Counted from the stretch's first letter, positions 14,046 through 21,853 are shown. The stretch is 21,853 nucleotides of DNA from Sivonenia sp049582005 (GCA_049582005.1 JBAUTB010000011.1:1-21853); one strand, 5' to 3'. Numbers and translations: made by a program. Notes: generated by a model from the sequence alone, not told the origin.

Positions 14046-15872
14046 TTATTCGTTAGATGAGATAGTAGGGGACGTTATCTTACTGAGCAGATACTGCACT
14101 TCATTGAGAGATAAGCCTGATTCCTTGACAGCTATTTGAATAGCTTGCCCATTACCTTGAGAAGCAGCCAGTGCGGCAATAAATCGACCTAATTGTTTAC
14201 GGACCGAGCCCCCTTTCCAATTCCAGATTCTTTCTTGGACCGTTAAGAGCTGTTCTGCTCCTACGGAGCCCCCATCTTTTAGAGGGATTCTCAATTTCGA
14301 CAGGGCCTCGGTTGTGCCTCCCGCCGGGACCGCAGATTTAACCATGCTTGCGGCAACAGACTCTGGATTAGCCAGGACAGGAACCCTCTGCTCGACCAGG
14401 CTCACGGGTAGACTGTCCACAATCACTGTTTTCGGGTTTGCTACTTGCGCTGTTGTTTTGAGTCCCATAGGAATAGATGGAGCCGTAGCACCACTTGCTT
14501 GAGCTGCTTTAGCCAAATACTGGACATCGTTCAGGGAAAGTCCCGATTGCTTTAGGGCTTCCTGGATGGAGCGGTTTTTCCCTGTGTTTCGAGAAGTAAT
14601 TAAAGTGGCAATAAATTTGCCTAACTTCTTGCGAAAAACTCCCTTTTTCCAGTTCCAAATACGCTGTTGGACATCCAACAATTTATCAGCAGTGATCGAA
14701 CCTCCTTCTTTCATCGGGATCTGGCAATGAGCAAGAATCTGGCTGGGGCTCTCAGCTACTACGGTAGGCTTAGCAGCAGCATTGATATCCGGGGTTGAAT
14801 CTGAATCTGAATCTGGTTGTGCTACAGGGATCTCAGCAGCCACAGTGGGTGTGACGCCCACTTGAGACTGAGAAGATTGTTGGGCCGCGAGATTCAATTT
14901 TGCTGGCTGTGGCGTCATTGCAGGGATAGGAGTCGATTGTGGAGCAACAACGCTTACGTTTTCCGTCTTTACTGCAACTAATGGCGAAGATGCCATCACA
15001 GGCTTAGGCTCTTCTACTTTAATAACCGTAGGGATGACTGTTTTAGGTGCAGGTTTTTCGATGACAACAGGTACTACCACCGCTGGTTTAGCTTCTTCTC
15101 TCTTGATGGGTGGAAGTAGTACTTCGGGTTGTGGAGGGACTGGCAGGGGAGCGACCGGGGCAATGGGTTGGGGCGTTCCCCCTAGTTCTGCCAATTTAGT
15201 GATAATGGCCATATTAACCCCAGTAACCTGGGCTGCGGTATTGATCGATTCTCCATTTCGAACTTGGGCTAGGAAGTTCTGTACCTTGCTCCAAGCGTTG
15301 TCCCGGCGACTGATTAGCTTCTTGGATTCAGCCATGGCCAGTCCTTTTTCGACATCCACTATAGGAGCCCGGCGCAGTCCCACATCAATGTAGGGCGTCC
15401 CTTGAGAGTCTGGCTGAATAGTGATGGTGTTGTATTGGGGGGCTCCCTGTCCCATCATTACCTTAAATTGATAGAGTTTTTTGCCTTGGGAGCCATCGGC
15501 GATAAGCGTGAGCAGGGTGCTGGCATTAGAGGAAGTCATCAATCCAGGGAAATTTACGCCTGTGATTTGCCTGAGGTGAATAACCGTGGCACCACAGCCT
15601 TCTCCTCCGCTATTACTCACTCCCGCGCTCTGTCCCAGGCAACCGTCAAAATCAATTGCCACACGGGAAGGGTCATCGAGCCAAGCTTTCTTTACTACTT
15701 CCCCGGTTGGAATCAAATTCAAGTTGGTGCCGTATCCAGGCCATAGAACAACGGTGGTGAGCTGCCCGCTTTTTCCTTCTGCCTGGCTTGCAAAAATACT
15801 CCGTACAGGATTGGCCTGAGCGACTTGGGCCACAAAAATACTAAGGGCTAATACTAGATTGACTTTTTTCAT
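14046..15872 (-). CDS. VirB9/TraK-like exported protein with repeated C-terminal domain
   Basis: This is a 608-residue protein. The signal peptide is MKKVNLVLALSIFVAQVAQA. Residues about 21-165 look like a VirB9/TrbG/TraK-type N-terminal domain (LWPGYGTNLNLIPTGEVVKK, VIHLRQITG, LYQFKVMMG), the outer part of a T4SS channel. A segment at 191-231 resembles a half copy of the C-terminal unit. A proline/valine-rich linker (about 232-380) follows, then two copies of a ~75-residue domain (384-458 and 527-600) with RIWNWK and SGLSLNxVQYL. The start overlaps the VirB10 stop as ATGA, so translation is probably coupled. The VirB9 assignment rests on pattern and neighbours and is moderate. Confidence 0.65.
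   Translation of the reverse strand: MKKVNLVLALSIFVAQVAQANPVRSIFASQAEGKSGQLTTVVLWPGYGTNLNLIPTGEVVKKAWLDDPSRVAIDFDGCLGQSAGVSNSGGEGCGATVIHLRQITGVNFPGLMTSSNASTLLTLIADGSQGKKLYQFKVMMGQGAPQYNTITIQPDSQGTPYIDVGLRRAPIVDVEKGLAMAESKKLISRRDNAWSKVQNFLAQVRNGESINTAAQVTGVNMAIITKLAELGGTPQPIAPVAPLPVPPQPEVLLPPIKREEAKPAVVVPVVIEKPAPKTVIPTVIKVEEPKPVMASSPLVAVKTENVSVVAPQSTPIPAMTPQPAKLNLAAQQSSQSQVGVTPTVAAEIPVAQPDSDSDSTPDINAAAKPTVVAESPSQILAHCQIPMKEGGSITADKLLDVQQRIWNWKKGVFRKKLGKFIATLITSRNTGKNRSIQEALKQSGLSLNDVQYLAKAAQASGATAPSIPMGLKTTAQVANPKTVIVDSLPVSLVEQRVPVLANPESVAASMVKSAVPAGGTTEALSKLRIPLKDGGSVGAEQLLTVQERIWNWKGGSVRKQLGRFIAALAASQGNGQAIQIAVKESGLSLNEVQYLLSKITSPTISSNE
14073..14294 (-). repeat. RIWNWK domain, second copy in VirB9-like protein
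   Basis: Residues 527-600, beginning LRIPLKDGGSVGAEQLL, then RIWNWKGGSVRKQLGRFIAA and SGLSLNEVQYL. It matches the first copy closely, minus a four-residue insertion. Confidence 0.9.
14499..14723 (-). repeat. RIWNWK domain, first copy in VirB9-like protein
   Basis: Residues 384-458, beginning QIPMKEGGSITADKLLDVQQ, then RIWNWKKGVFRKKLGKFIAT and SGLSLNDVQYL. The last ~40 residues have the rhythm of a helix-turn-helix, but the protein is exported. Confidence 0.9.
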
Positions 15873-17365
15873 AGGTTGGGTACCGACTTATTCACGAAGA
15901 CTTGGACAGAAGTTCCGGCGGCAAGCATCCAAAGATCTGGTCTGGCTAAGGATTCCCGAATCGCTCTTTCATTGCGGGCTTGAATTTGATTGATAATGGC
16001 ACCCGTCCCCCCTTCTAAAATGCCAGCCAAAATATCTGGGGCAGGATTCTGGGTCGAAGTAACAGAATTAAAGCCATTGGATGTAGTCGTAGTGGATTGA
16101 GCACGGGTAAAGAGGGAGGCAGCTTTACTGATTCCCGCTAGTGCAAAAATACCGGCGTCACTGGAAGCAATCTCTGTTCCCCGGTCCAATATATTCCGGG
16201 CCGTTAAAGGACCACCGCCGGAAGCCCGAATACTAATCGAACCAGGAGGAATTTGGGTTTCTTCTCCATCTATAATCACAGCCACAGTGGAGAGCTTGAG
16301 CGTGCCGCTGCTAGACACGGAACGTACCTTCACTACCAGAGGAGTCCCTATAGTCAGAGCCTCACTGCCATCAGAAGCTTTCAGGGAAGAAGTGAGCTGG
16401 ATGATGAAACGGTCTTCGTCATCCACAGCACCTGCGGTATCAGAATCCCCTTGCGCCCCGTGTCGGCTTCCTTCCCAAACCACAGGAGTAGAGAGTAAAC
16501 CTTGAGCCGTGCTTCCCGTAACGACCGACCGACGAACTCTTCCCGTTAATAGAGGAGATTCTTCTTCTGGAAAACTACTTGTTTGAACTTGAGATGCCAA
16601 TGGAGCATTTTGGCTATTGGAGTTAGCAAAATTTCCACCCCTATTATCGGCTCCACTGTTCCCATTAAAAATTTGTCCGTAACTTCCCACTTGAGATAGC
16701 ATTTGCCACTGCTGTTGAGGGTCTAGTTTTTGGGTAAATGCAGCGGCTTGTACGGGGGCAGACTGGGAACGCTGTCTGAGGATGGCGGCTAGAGTAGCCA
16801 GGTCCTTTTTGGTGACAGGACGGTTGGCAGTGCTGCCGGTAGATATGTTCCCCGGAGGAGTTCTTGGGGTTGAGTTGGTGGCAGGAGCAGACTGATTGTT
16901 CTTATTGAGTTCCGCGAGGGTTCTTCCTTGTGTCCCAAGTGCCAGTTCCGCCAGTAACTTTCCGTTGTCTTGTTCTTTTGATACAGGAACATCAACGGTA
17001 GCAACTACTTCCTGATTCTCTGTTTCAGCTTGAGCATTCGTTCCTTTGGTAATATCACCCAAGAGTGCGCTTGTTGCCATCACTACAACTAGAGTTAGGG
17101 TGCCTATCAATCCAGCTTTAGCGAAGGGATTAGCCCATAAAGGCTGCTTAGTTCGGGATTCATAAGGGTCATCTCGCACGGTAGATGCACTATAGGCTTG
17201 GTTACTGCTTTCTTCATTACTCTCAAAACCGGATAGAGCAGTGGAGCGGTCTGAACCAAAATTAGAATCGTTGCTATAAGCATTTTCAAGGTCTAACATC
17301 TCAGCCATACGGCCCAAGTTAGGTTTTGGCTTGTTCCCAGGCTGACTATCGTACTTCTGGTCCAT
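15869..17365 (-). CDS. VirB10/TrbI-type T4SS channel protein
   Basis: This is a 498-residue protein spanning the envelope. A cytoplasmic N-terminus (1-80) is followed by one transmembrane helix (about 82-103, KAGLIGTLTLVVVMATSALL) and a long Ser/Gln/Pro-rich linker. The C-terminal VirB10/TrbI domain (about 270-498) contains PLLTGRVRRSVVTGS, TIGTPLVVKVRSV, GGPLTARNIL and the typical ending LAAGTSVQVFVNKSVPNL. In known systems VirB10 links inner- and outer-membrane complexes and senses ATP use by the coupling protein. AGGAG lies 14 bases before the start, a little far. It overlaps the VirB9-like gene by four bases. Assignment is confident from the C-terminal domain. Confidence 0.85.
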   Translation of the reverse strand: MDQKYDSQPGNKPKPNLGRMAEMLDLENAYSNDSNFGSDRSTALSGFESNEESSNQAYSASTVRDDPYESRTKQPLWANPFAKAGLIGTLTLVVVMATSALLGDITKGTNAQAETENQEVVATVDVPVSKEQDNGKLLAELALGTQGRTLAELNKNNQSAPATNSTPRTPPGNISTGSTANRPVTKKDLATLAAILRQRSQSAPVQAAAFTQKLDPQQQWQMLSQVGSYGQIFNGNSGADNRGGNFANSNSQNAPLASQVQTSSFPEEESPLLTGRVRRSVVTGSTAQGLLSTPVVWEGSRHGAQGDSDTAGAVDDEDRFIIQLTSSLKASDGSEALTIGTPLVVKVRSVSSSGTLKLSTVAVIIDGEETQIPPGSISIRASGGGPLTARNILDRGTEIASSDAGIFALAGISKAASLFTRAQSTTTTSNGFNSVTSTQNPAPDILAGILEGGTGAIINQIQARNERAIRESLARPDLWMLAAGTSVQVFVNKSVPNL

Positions 17366-17649
17366 GTGATGATACGTCTCTCCTACTAACTAATACATGT
17401 CCTATTTGGGCAAGCTCACTGCTGTGAGACCTGATCTGTTTCGCTGTTCTGGCTATTTGGATATTTTTAAGAAATTACACTTTTTCTAATGGCTTTTTAA
17501 AGCATTAAAGGTTATTTCTTGTGTTAGAATATCGAATTCAAAAAAAGATATACATCCGTATAAATATTGATTTTATTGGCTCTGTTTATACCTTATCGCT
17601 AAGTATTTTTTCGAGAAAGAATCTAGAGTCATTCGCCTATATCTATTCA
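17366..17649. other. AT-rich spacer between VirB10- and VirB8-like genes
   Basis: This 284-bp gap is strongly AT-rich, unlike the tight packing of the rest of the cluster. It contains no supported reading frame (in particular no VirB7-like lipoprotein) and several A/T-rich hexamers that could serve as minus-strand -10 elements, but none with a good -35. It probably holds a second promoter for the VirB10 operon. Confidence 0.35.
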
Positions 17650-18372
17650 CTACAAATTCTCTTGCACATAGTCACGAATGGCATAGATTTCTAGACCAGC
17701 TTGACGAACTTGGTAAATGGCTTTCTCCAGTTCTGTAGCTCCAGGAGGGATTCTTGGGGCTTCTACGGATTTGACAAAAATCTCTTTATTGAAAGAAACT
17801 GCTTTACCACGATTATCTCCTTTATTGAAAATAATCAGATTTGCTACGAGTGCTAGTTTCCATTTGCCTTCTCCAATTTTGGTTGGTTCAGACATGTAGT
17901 TAATAACAAACACAGAGCGGGCCCTATTTTTAAAAACTTCTTGAGGCGTAAGTTCGGCGACAAGATTCAAAAATTCAGGACGGAAGTCTTCATTCAGAGC
18001 AAAACTTGCCTGCCATGTTGTTTGCGCTACCTTTTTGTTATCCAGTGGAACGCCTGGGTCTGGTTTAGGATTTTGCGTTTCTTCTGGGCTATTGGGAGGC
18101 AAGCTTCCGCTCCAGTTCATGAGCATCGTCACGGTGTCACCAACAAAACGACGAATGGTTTGCGGTGTGCGGTCGCTATGGCTCATCGTTCCAACCCGCA
18201 CTGCTTTACCGTCTTCGAGCTGTACTAAAGTCGGGGTCTGTTTTTCGCTCATGCTAGACAGAGAATTAGCCTGTGAGAAGGTCATAAGCAAAATCAATCC
18301 TTGAATCCCCAGTGTCCCCAAGGCAAAAAGGGGCATGATGTCTGAGCGTTTTTTCTCAAGTAGTCGAACCAT
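17650..18372 (-). CDS. VirB8-like bitopic inner-membrane protein
   Basis: This is a 240-residue protein with a short positively charged N-terminus (MVRLLEKKRSD), one transmembrane helix (about 13-33) and an extracytoplasmic domain. The mature part contains SDRTPQTIRRFVGDTVTMLM, a polar loop rich in Pro and Asn (92-112) and FVINYMSEPTKIGEGKWKLA with KAVSFNKEIFVKSVEAPRIP. Size, topology and place directly ahead of VirB10 match VirB8/TraE-type assembly factors, which have an NTF2-like fold. Sequence motifs for that family are weak, so the call rests on architecture and context. GAGG lies ten bases before the start. It is the first gene of the minus-strand cluster. Confidence 0.55.
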   Translation of the reverse strand: MVRLLEKKRSDIMPLFALGTLGIQGLILLMTFSQANSLSSMSEKQTPTLVQLEDGKAVRVGTMSHSDRTPQTIRRFVGDTVTMLMNWSGSLPPNSPEETQNPKPDPGVPLDNKKVAQTTWQASFALNEDFRPEFLNLVAELTPQEVFKNRARSVFVINYMSEPTKIGEGKWKLALVANLIIFNKGDNRGKAVSFNKEIFVKSVEAPRIPPGATELEKAIYQVRQAGLEIYAIRDYVQENL

Positions 18373-18686
18373 GGGCAGATACCTCGAAGGGACAGGAATA
18401 CCGGACTCACCAGATAAAGCCTCATTTTTGAGACCTCAAAATCTCTGGGTGCAGTCTTTGCGTAGAATAATCCGTGTTTAAATACTTGGTTAATCGTGTT
18501 TACACGTATCTTGTGTAATACTTGGCTCTGTAAACTTACTAGCCTCTGAGCTTTGATCTCATAAGAAACCCATGTTTTTCTCTTGTATTCTCTACAGCCG
18601 TTCTAGGTGAAATTGCTAATTCCCATAGACCCGGTGTTACATTAGATGCGGTGACCTTTTCTGCTTTTTAGCATGAGTTTAAGATT
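18373..18686. promoter_or_regulatory. Divergent intergenic region of the T4SS-like cluster
   Basis: This region separates the VirB8-like gene (leftward) from the RIWNWK-domain membrane protein (rightward). It holds CGTGTTTA twice, 22 bases apart (18473-18480 and 18495-18502), AATACTTGG twice, 36 bases apart (18481-18489 and 18517-18525), and the inverted repeat CGTGT-TT-ACACG (18495-18506). A leftward -10 candidate TATTCT (complement of 18464-18469) lies beside them with a TTAACC -35 at 18-base spacing. The arrangement suggests an operator controlling both directions. Promoter calls are by eye. Confidence 0.5.
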
Positions 18687-20243
18687 ATGTCTTTGCGCCT
18701 AGGTCAACTTTTATATACTAGTTTCCCCGAATTGGGATTTCATATTGTCACTAGTCCAGAAGTGCCCCTAGAGGCTCGTCAGGCCTTTGTACAAACGGTA
18801 TCGCACCAACTCTGGGATGCTTATAACCCTCCTGACAAAGGTTATCGCGCAGTTTATATCTATCAAGAAGCCTCAGACCGGACTTTATTCGGCTGGTTGT
18901 ACAACGATGGTGCCGATGATAGAGGACGCAGTCATGTACCCTATTTCATCGGTCATTACTTGGCAGGTCCCCTATCGCCTGAACAGCTAGATAATATTTT
19001 CACGTTACTCCGCAAAGGCCCTTCTATCGCAATTGACCGCCAAACTCCTCCAGAATTTCTGGAAGCGGTGTTTGCTCCAGACTTATGGGACTATAAGCCT
19101 GTTCGAGCAGGGGTTACTGTTCCAGCCAAGACTCGTGAACAGACGCACAAGGCCCTTGCTCAGGGCAAATTCGTGGAAATGTTCGTTCCCGGCGACGAGG
19201 AATATATTTCAGATACTGATTTAAGTACGAGCTTGATGATTCGAGATGTAGGCCAGGAAACCGGCGTACTGGCAAAAAATCCTGGAGGGGAGTCACTATG
19301 GGAAAGAGGTATTTCGCCAGCATTCATGCTTGGCATTCTGTTTACAGGGATAACGGGCGCCTTGATTGGGTATAGTTTACAGCCTAAGCAAACTTCCGTG
19401 CGGGAGATTATTACGGAAGCTGAAGAACCGAATGCTATCCCAGCTCCAGTACCCTCACCAAATAGCAACGGAATAAAAATGGATTTCCCTAACAGTCAGC
19501 CAGTAATTGATAAACCACTATCAGAAGTTACTGTTGCTAACAATCCCTCAACGCCATCTCAGAAAACCACCGCCGGGGAAAATCCAAATGCATCAAGCAC
19601 TGTAAACGGCAAGAGTCCACCGACTCTTTTTAGCCTGGCAGAGCCTTCCAAAACTCTTCCAAGGTCGCCCGACGAAGCTTTGTCAACCACTGAGCAACGA
19701 CCGGCAAGGCCTTCGAGGTTGCTTCCAGGTAAGTCTGTTTCAGTATCCGTATCGCAAAGACCAGCTTCTAGCCAATCATTCGCATCAGCTAAACCCACAA
19801 ATCGGAAGACCCCTTCCCAAAAATCGGTATCTAAAACGAGCACCTCTAGAGAAGCCCCAGCTAATGATCAGGAAGCTTATCAGCTCATAGACCAGATTGA
19901 CGCTTATAAACCCTCTCGGATGGGCCCGCAGGTTTCGGAGGTTGAGCCCAAGAAGCAAGGTAATGTGACTATCCCTGCAACTCAGTTGATTCCAATATCG
20001 TCTCCTGAAAAAACCCTGGAATCCATTGAGATTCCGATGCAGAATGGAACTTCAATTCCAGCAAATAGGTTGCTCCACCTTGATACTGAAGTTTGGAAAC
20101 TGGATAATGGAAAAACCCGTAAAAAGCTAGTAGTGCTGGTCAACGAGCTAATGGAGTCAAAAAACTTGAATTCTGCCTGTAAGAAGGCGGATATCAGTTT
20201 AGATAGTCTACGCCTTCTGATTAAAAAGTATGGAAATGCCTAG
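18687..20243 (+). CDS. Cyanobacterial conserved-domain membrane protein with C-terminal RIWNWK-type domain
   Basis: This is a 518-residue protein. Residues 1-165 form a domain I recognise from uncharacterised cyanobacterial proteins: AVYIYQEASDRTLFGWLYND, GRSHVPYFIGHYLAGPLS, IAIDRQTPPEFLEA, PDLWDYKP. One transmembrane helix lies at about 210-231 (SPAFMLGILFTGITGALIGY). A long Ser/Pro/Thr-rich linker (about 240-440) leads to a terminal domain (446-518) that begins IEIPMQNGTSIPANRLLHLD and contains KTRKKLVVLV and DISLDSLRLLIKKYG. That domain aligns with the two repeats of the VirB9-like protein. It is divergent from the VirB8-like gene across a shared control region. Function is unknown; a link to the secretion system is inferred from the shared domain and position. 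Confidence 0.8.
   Translation: MSLRLGQLLYTSFPELGFHIVTSPEVPLEARQAFVQTVSHQLWDAYNPPDKGYRAVYIYQEASDRTLFGWLYNDGADDRGRSHVPYFIGHYLAGPLSPEQLDNIFTLLRKGPSIAIDRQTPPEFLEAVFAPDLWDYKPVRAGVTVPAKTREQTHKALAQGKFVEMFVPGDEEYISDTDLSTSLMIRDVGQETGVLAKNPGGESLWERGISPAFMLGILFTGITGALIGYSLQPKQTSVREIITEAEEPNAIPAPVPSPNSNGIKMDFPNSQPVIDKPLSEVTVANNPSTPSQKTTAGENPNASSTVNGKSPPTLFSLAEPSKTLPRSPDEALSTTEQRPARPSRLLPGKSVSVSVSQRPASSQSFASAKPTNRKTPSQKSVSKTSTSREAPANDQEAYQLIDQIDAYKPSRMGPQVSEVEPKKQGNVTIPATQLIPISSPEKTLESIEIPMQNGTSIPANRLLHLDTEVWKLDNGKTRKKLVVLVNELMESKNLNSACKKADISLDSLRLLIKKYGNA
20022..20240 (+). repeat. RIWNWK-type domain, divergent copy
   Basis: Residues 446-518 of the membrane protein align with residues 384-458 and 527-600 of the VirB9-like protein: IPM..G.SI.A..LL, then W...NGKTRKKL, then SLDSLRLLIKK. 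The RIWNWK core is changed to EVWKLD. Confidence 0.75.
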
Positions 20244-20290
20244 CCTATCTGGCCCAATGCCTCGATCTTAGAGCTAGAGAAAGCTAGAGC

Positions 20291-20315
20291 AAAACAGATA
20301 CGGTAACCAGTATCT
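20291..20315 (-). terminator. Weak rho-independent terminator after the glycosyltransferase
   Basis: On the minus strand AGATAC and GTATCT (20310-20315 with 20296-20301) form a stem extended by GG/CC, followed by G and four T (complement of 20291-20294). It lies 57 bases beyond the glycosyltransferase stop. The T-run is short. Confidence 0.45.
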
Positions 20316-20372
20316 TCTCGTGCCTTCAGGGTTGACCGAGGATAATCAATTCGTCATCTTGTGGATTTTTGT

Positions 20373-21455
20373 TTATATATACTTTTTCAATACTTTTGCT
20401 GTAGCCTGACCTGTACTTTCCCAGTTGAACTGTCTAGCTCTAGCAATGCCTAGAGCAGAGAGACGAGAACGTAGCGCTGAATCATGGGCAATCGTTTGCA
20501 TGGCTTCTGTAATTTCTTCTGGGCTATAGGGATCCACTAAGAGGGCTGCATCTCCTGCAACTTCTGGCAAAGATGAAAGATTAGAAGTGATTACAGGAGT
20601 ACCGCAGGCCATCCCTTCAAGAACGGGAAAGCCAAATCCTTCCCAAAGACTAGGGAAAACAAGCGCTAGGGCTTGGTTAATAACGATGGGTAGCTGAGCT
20701 GCTGGAAGATAACCAAAAAACTTGACTTGACCAGTGAGACCTAAGTGATTGATATGAGCGACAAGGCCTGGAGTATAGCGCTTGTCTTTTGAACCGACTA
20801 GCCAAAGTTCGTAGTCCTGGCAGTTTGGTAAGGCAGCAAACGCAGTCACCAGCCGATGTACGTTTTTATGGATATCGTGGCGACCGATATAAAGAAAGTA
20901 TGGACGCCCTTTATAGTTATCAGGCAAATTAAGATGGCGAAAACGATGGGCATCGTGGGCTAAGGGAATAGAGGTGATCTTCTCTTCTGGGATGTTGAAA
21001 AAATGCATAATATCTTGAGCCGTCGCAACAGAATCACAAATAACATGTTGGGCTTGGCCTAAGACTTGAGGTATGTAGTAGCGGAAGTAGGGGGTAAGGG
21101 GTGAAGAGGCCCTTGGAAAGCGCAAAGGAATGAGGTCATGAACCGTGACAACATAGCGGCATTTCGAATATAAGGGAGCTTCTGGTACGGGAGAAAAGAG
21201 AAGGCTCGGAGATAATTTCTGATAGATACGAGGCAGTTGTAGCTGTGTCCAAAGCAGACGGTTAAGGTGCCCTTTCGTACCCTGTTCAGGGGTCATATTA
21301 GAGGGGACAAGGTGACATTTTTGGTCTGCAATCGTCTGTGCTGTCAGCAAAGTTGGGTTTAGAGACTTGAGATAGGGAAAAATCTGCGTAGCATAATTTG
21401 CTAAACCTGTCGGTTTGTTAATGAGAAAGGAAAGATTGAGTAGCAGTTGATTCAT
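20373..21455 (-). CDS. GT4-family (group 1) glycosyltransferase
   Basis: This is a 360-residue GT-B fold glycosyltransferase that transfers a sugar from a nucleotide-sugar donor, probably in surface polysaccharide or lipid glycan synthesis. The N-terminal domain has NKPTGLANYATQIFPYL (donor/acceptor loop) and VVTVHDLIPLRFP at about 102-114. The C-terminal domain has YFLYIGRHDIHKNVHRLVTA at about 186-205, FFGYLPAAQLP, and the donor-binding EX7E motif EGFGFPVLEG (Glu272 and Glu280), then PEVAGDAALLVDP. Length is normal. The start at 21455 lacks a clear ribosome site. No other polysaccharide genes lie nearby, so its target is unknown. Confidence 0.92.
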   Translation of the reverse strand: MNQLLLNLSFLINKPTGLANYATQIFPYLKSLNPTLLTAQTIADQKCHLVPSNMTPEQGTKGHLNRLLWTQLQLPRIYQKLSPSLLFSPVPEAPLYSKCRYVVTVHDLIPLRFPRASSPLTPYFRYYIPQVLGQAQHVICDSVATAQDIMHFFNIPEEKITSIPLAHDAHRFRHLNLPDNYKGRPYFLYIGRHDIHKNVHRLVTAFAALPNCQDYELWLVGSKDKRYTPGLVAHINHLGLTGQVKFFGYLPAAQLPIVINQALALVFPSLWEGFGFPVLEGMACGTPVITSNLSSLPEVAGDAALLVDPYSPEEITEAMQTIAHDSALRSRLSALGIARARQFNWESTGQATAKVLKKYI

Positions 21456-21550
21456 CGAGAAACTAATGGAAGCCCTCAGTGGGGGAAAGACATGCTGAAC
21501 GTCAAGGGGAGAAGGACTTAAGTATCTTCATTTTGCTTCGATTCATGGCA

Positions 21551-21851
21551 TTATATCGAAATCCGGGCTGTTTTTCTGCCAAACCCCTTTTTTGAACCCA
21601 TTTTAGAAAAGTAGCCATGCACGGTGGAGATTGAGGATAATTCGTGGTGAAGGGTGTTCCATGTACAACCATTGTCGACCCAATAGAAGATAGCGTTGAG
21701 GATTTCGCGCCTAAGAACATTTCTTTGCCTATCCTGTCCGCCATTTCTGCTTTGCTAAGTGGGATTAGCGCCTGCAGACAGGCCCATTGCTGATTGACTC
21801 TGTCATGCTAGGCGAATCACTCAGGTCAGTCTTGTAAGGCTTGCGTTCCAT
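21551..21851 (-). mobile_element. IS5-type transposase remnant, frameshifted
   Basis: The minus strand starts MERKPYKTDLSD at 21851, the usual opening of IS5-group transposases (KxYxTDLSDxQW). The frame then breaks. A second frame gives QWACLQALIPLSK, and a third gives REILNAIFYWVDNGCTWNTL followed by STVHGYF, matching the family's REILNAIFY...GCxWRxLP...TVYxYF. It ends at a stop at 21551-21553. At least two frameshifts and the missing catalytic DDE region show it is dead. The right end may lie just beyond the window. No terminal inverted repeat is visible. Confidence 0.85.
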
Positions 21852-21853
21852 GA

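Noticed and set aside
14314..15819. Several plus-strand frames of 62-119 codons
   Set aside because: They lie opposite the VirB9-like gene and reflect its Pro/Val-rich linker read backwards.
17366..17649. VirB7-like lipoprotein gene between the VirB10- and VirB8-like genes
   Set aside because: No frame with a start, ribosome site and lipobox is present in this AT-rich gap.
1..21853. CRISPR array, tRNA or rRNA genes
   Set aside because: No regularly spaced identical repeats and no tRNA- or rRNA-like sequence were seen on either strand.

Overview
The window is probably from a cyanobacterium of roughly balanced base composition. The main reasons are the N-terminal domain of the protein at 18687-20243, which I recognise as a conserved domain of unknown function in cyanobacteria, a thioredoxin-like protein resembling the thioredoxin domain of NTRC, and a DsbD/CcdA-type membrane protein paired with an exported thioredoxin. 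This is recognition from memory, not a search, and I cannot name a genus.

Layout. (1) 1-2650 is eroded, gene-poor DNA. It holds the first ~100 codons of a glutamate decarboxylase gene joined out of frame to the tail of a membrane-protein gene, an intact DUF1269 protein, one possible small ORF and a reading frame broken by a stop. (2) 2656-7923 is a thiol/redox and stress block: msrB on the minus strand, then on the plus strand a small thioredoxin-like gene with compensating frameshifts, an exported thioredoxin with WCPAC, a CcdA-like thiol transporter, a cysteine-dioxygenase-like cupin, an ECF sigma factor, its RskA-type membrane anti-sigma factor and a GNAT acetyltransferase. (3) 7918-8877 is an MBL-fold hydrolase whose reading frame runs back into a transposase remnant. 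(4) 8918-18372, all minus strand, is part of a type IV secretion (T4SS)/conjugation-like cluster. In transcription order it holds a VirB8-like protein, VirB10/TrbI, a VirB9/TraK-like protein with a repeated C-terminal domain, a VirD4/TraG coupling ATPase, a DUF4163/DUF3298 exported protein, a GH19 muralytic-type enzyme with a duplicated novel domain, and an exported protein of unknown family. A divergent gene (18687-20243) carries the same C-terminal domain as the VirB9-like protein. (5) 20373-21455 is a GT4 glycosyltransferase. (6) 21551-21851 is a frameshifted IS5-type transposase remnant running to the window edge.

How the parts may work together. In the redox block, CcdA would pass electrons across the membrane to the exported thioredoxin, while MsrB and the cupin deal with oxidised or surplus sulphur amino acids; the sigma/anti-sigma pair in the same run probably controls part of this. 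In the T4SS block, VirB8, VirB9 and VirB10 would form an envelope channel, the coupling ATPase would deliver substrate, and the GH19 enzyme would open peptidoglycan. The DUF3298 protein beside it could bind that enzyme, since RsiV, another protein with this domain, binds lysozyme. No VirB4, VirB6, VirB11 or relaxase is visible, so the system is either incomplete here or unusual.

The most novel signal is a ~75-residue domain with an RIWNWK signature and a helix-turn-helix-like tail. It occurs twice in the VirB9-like protein (plus a shorter half copy) and once at the end of the divergent membrane protein.
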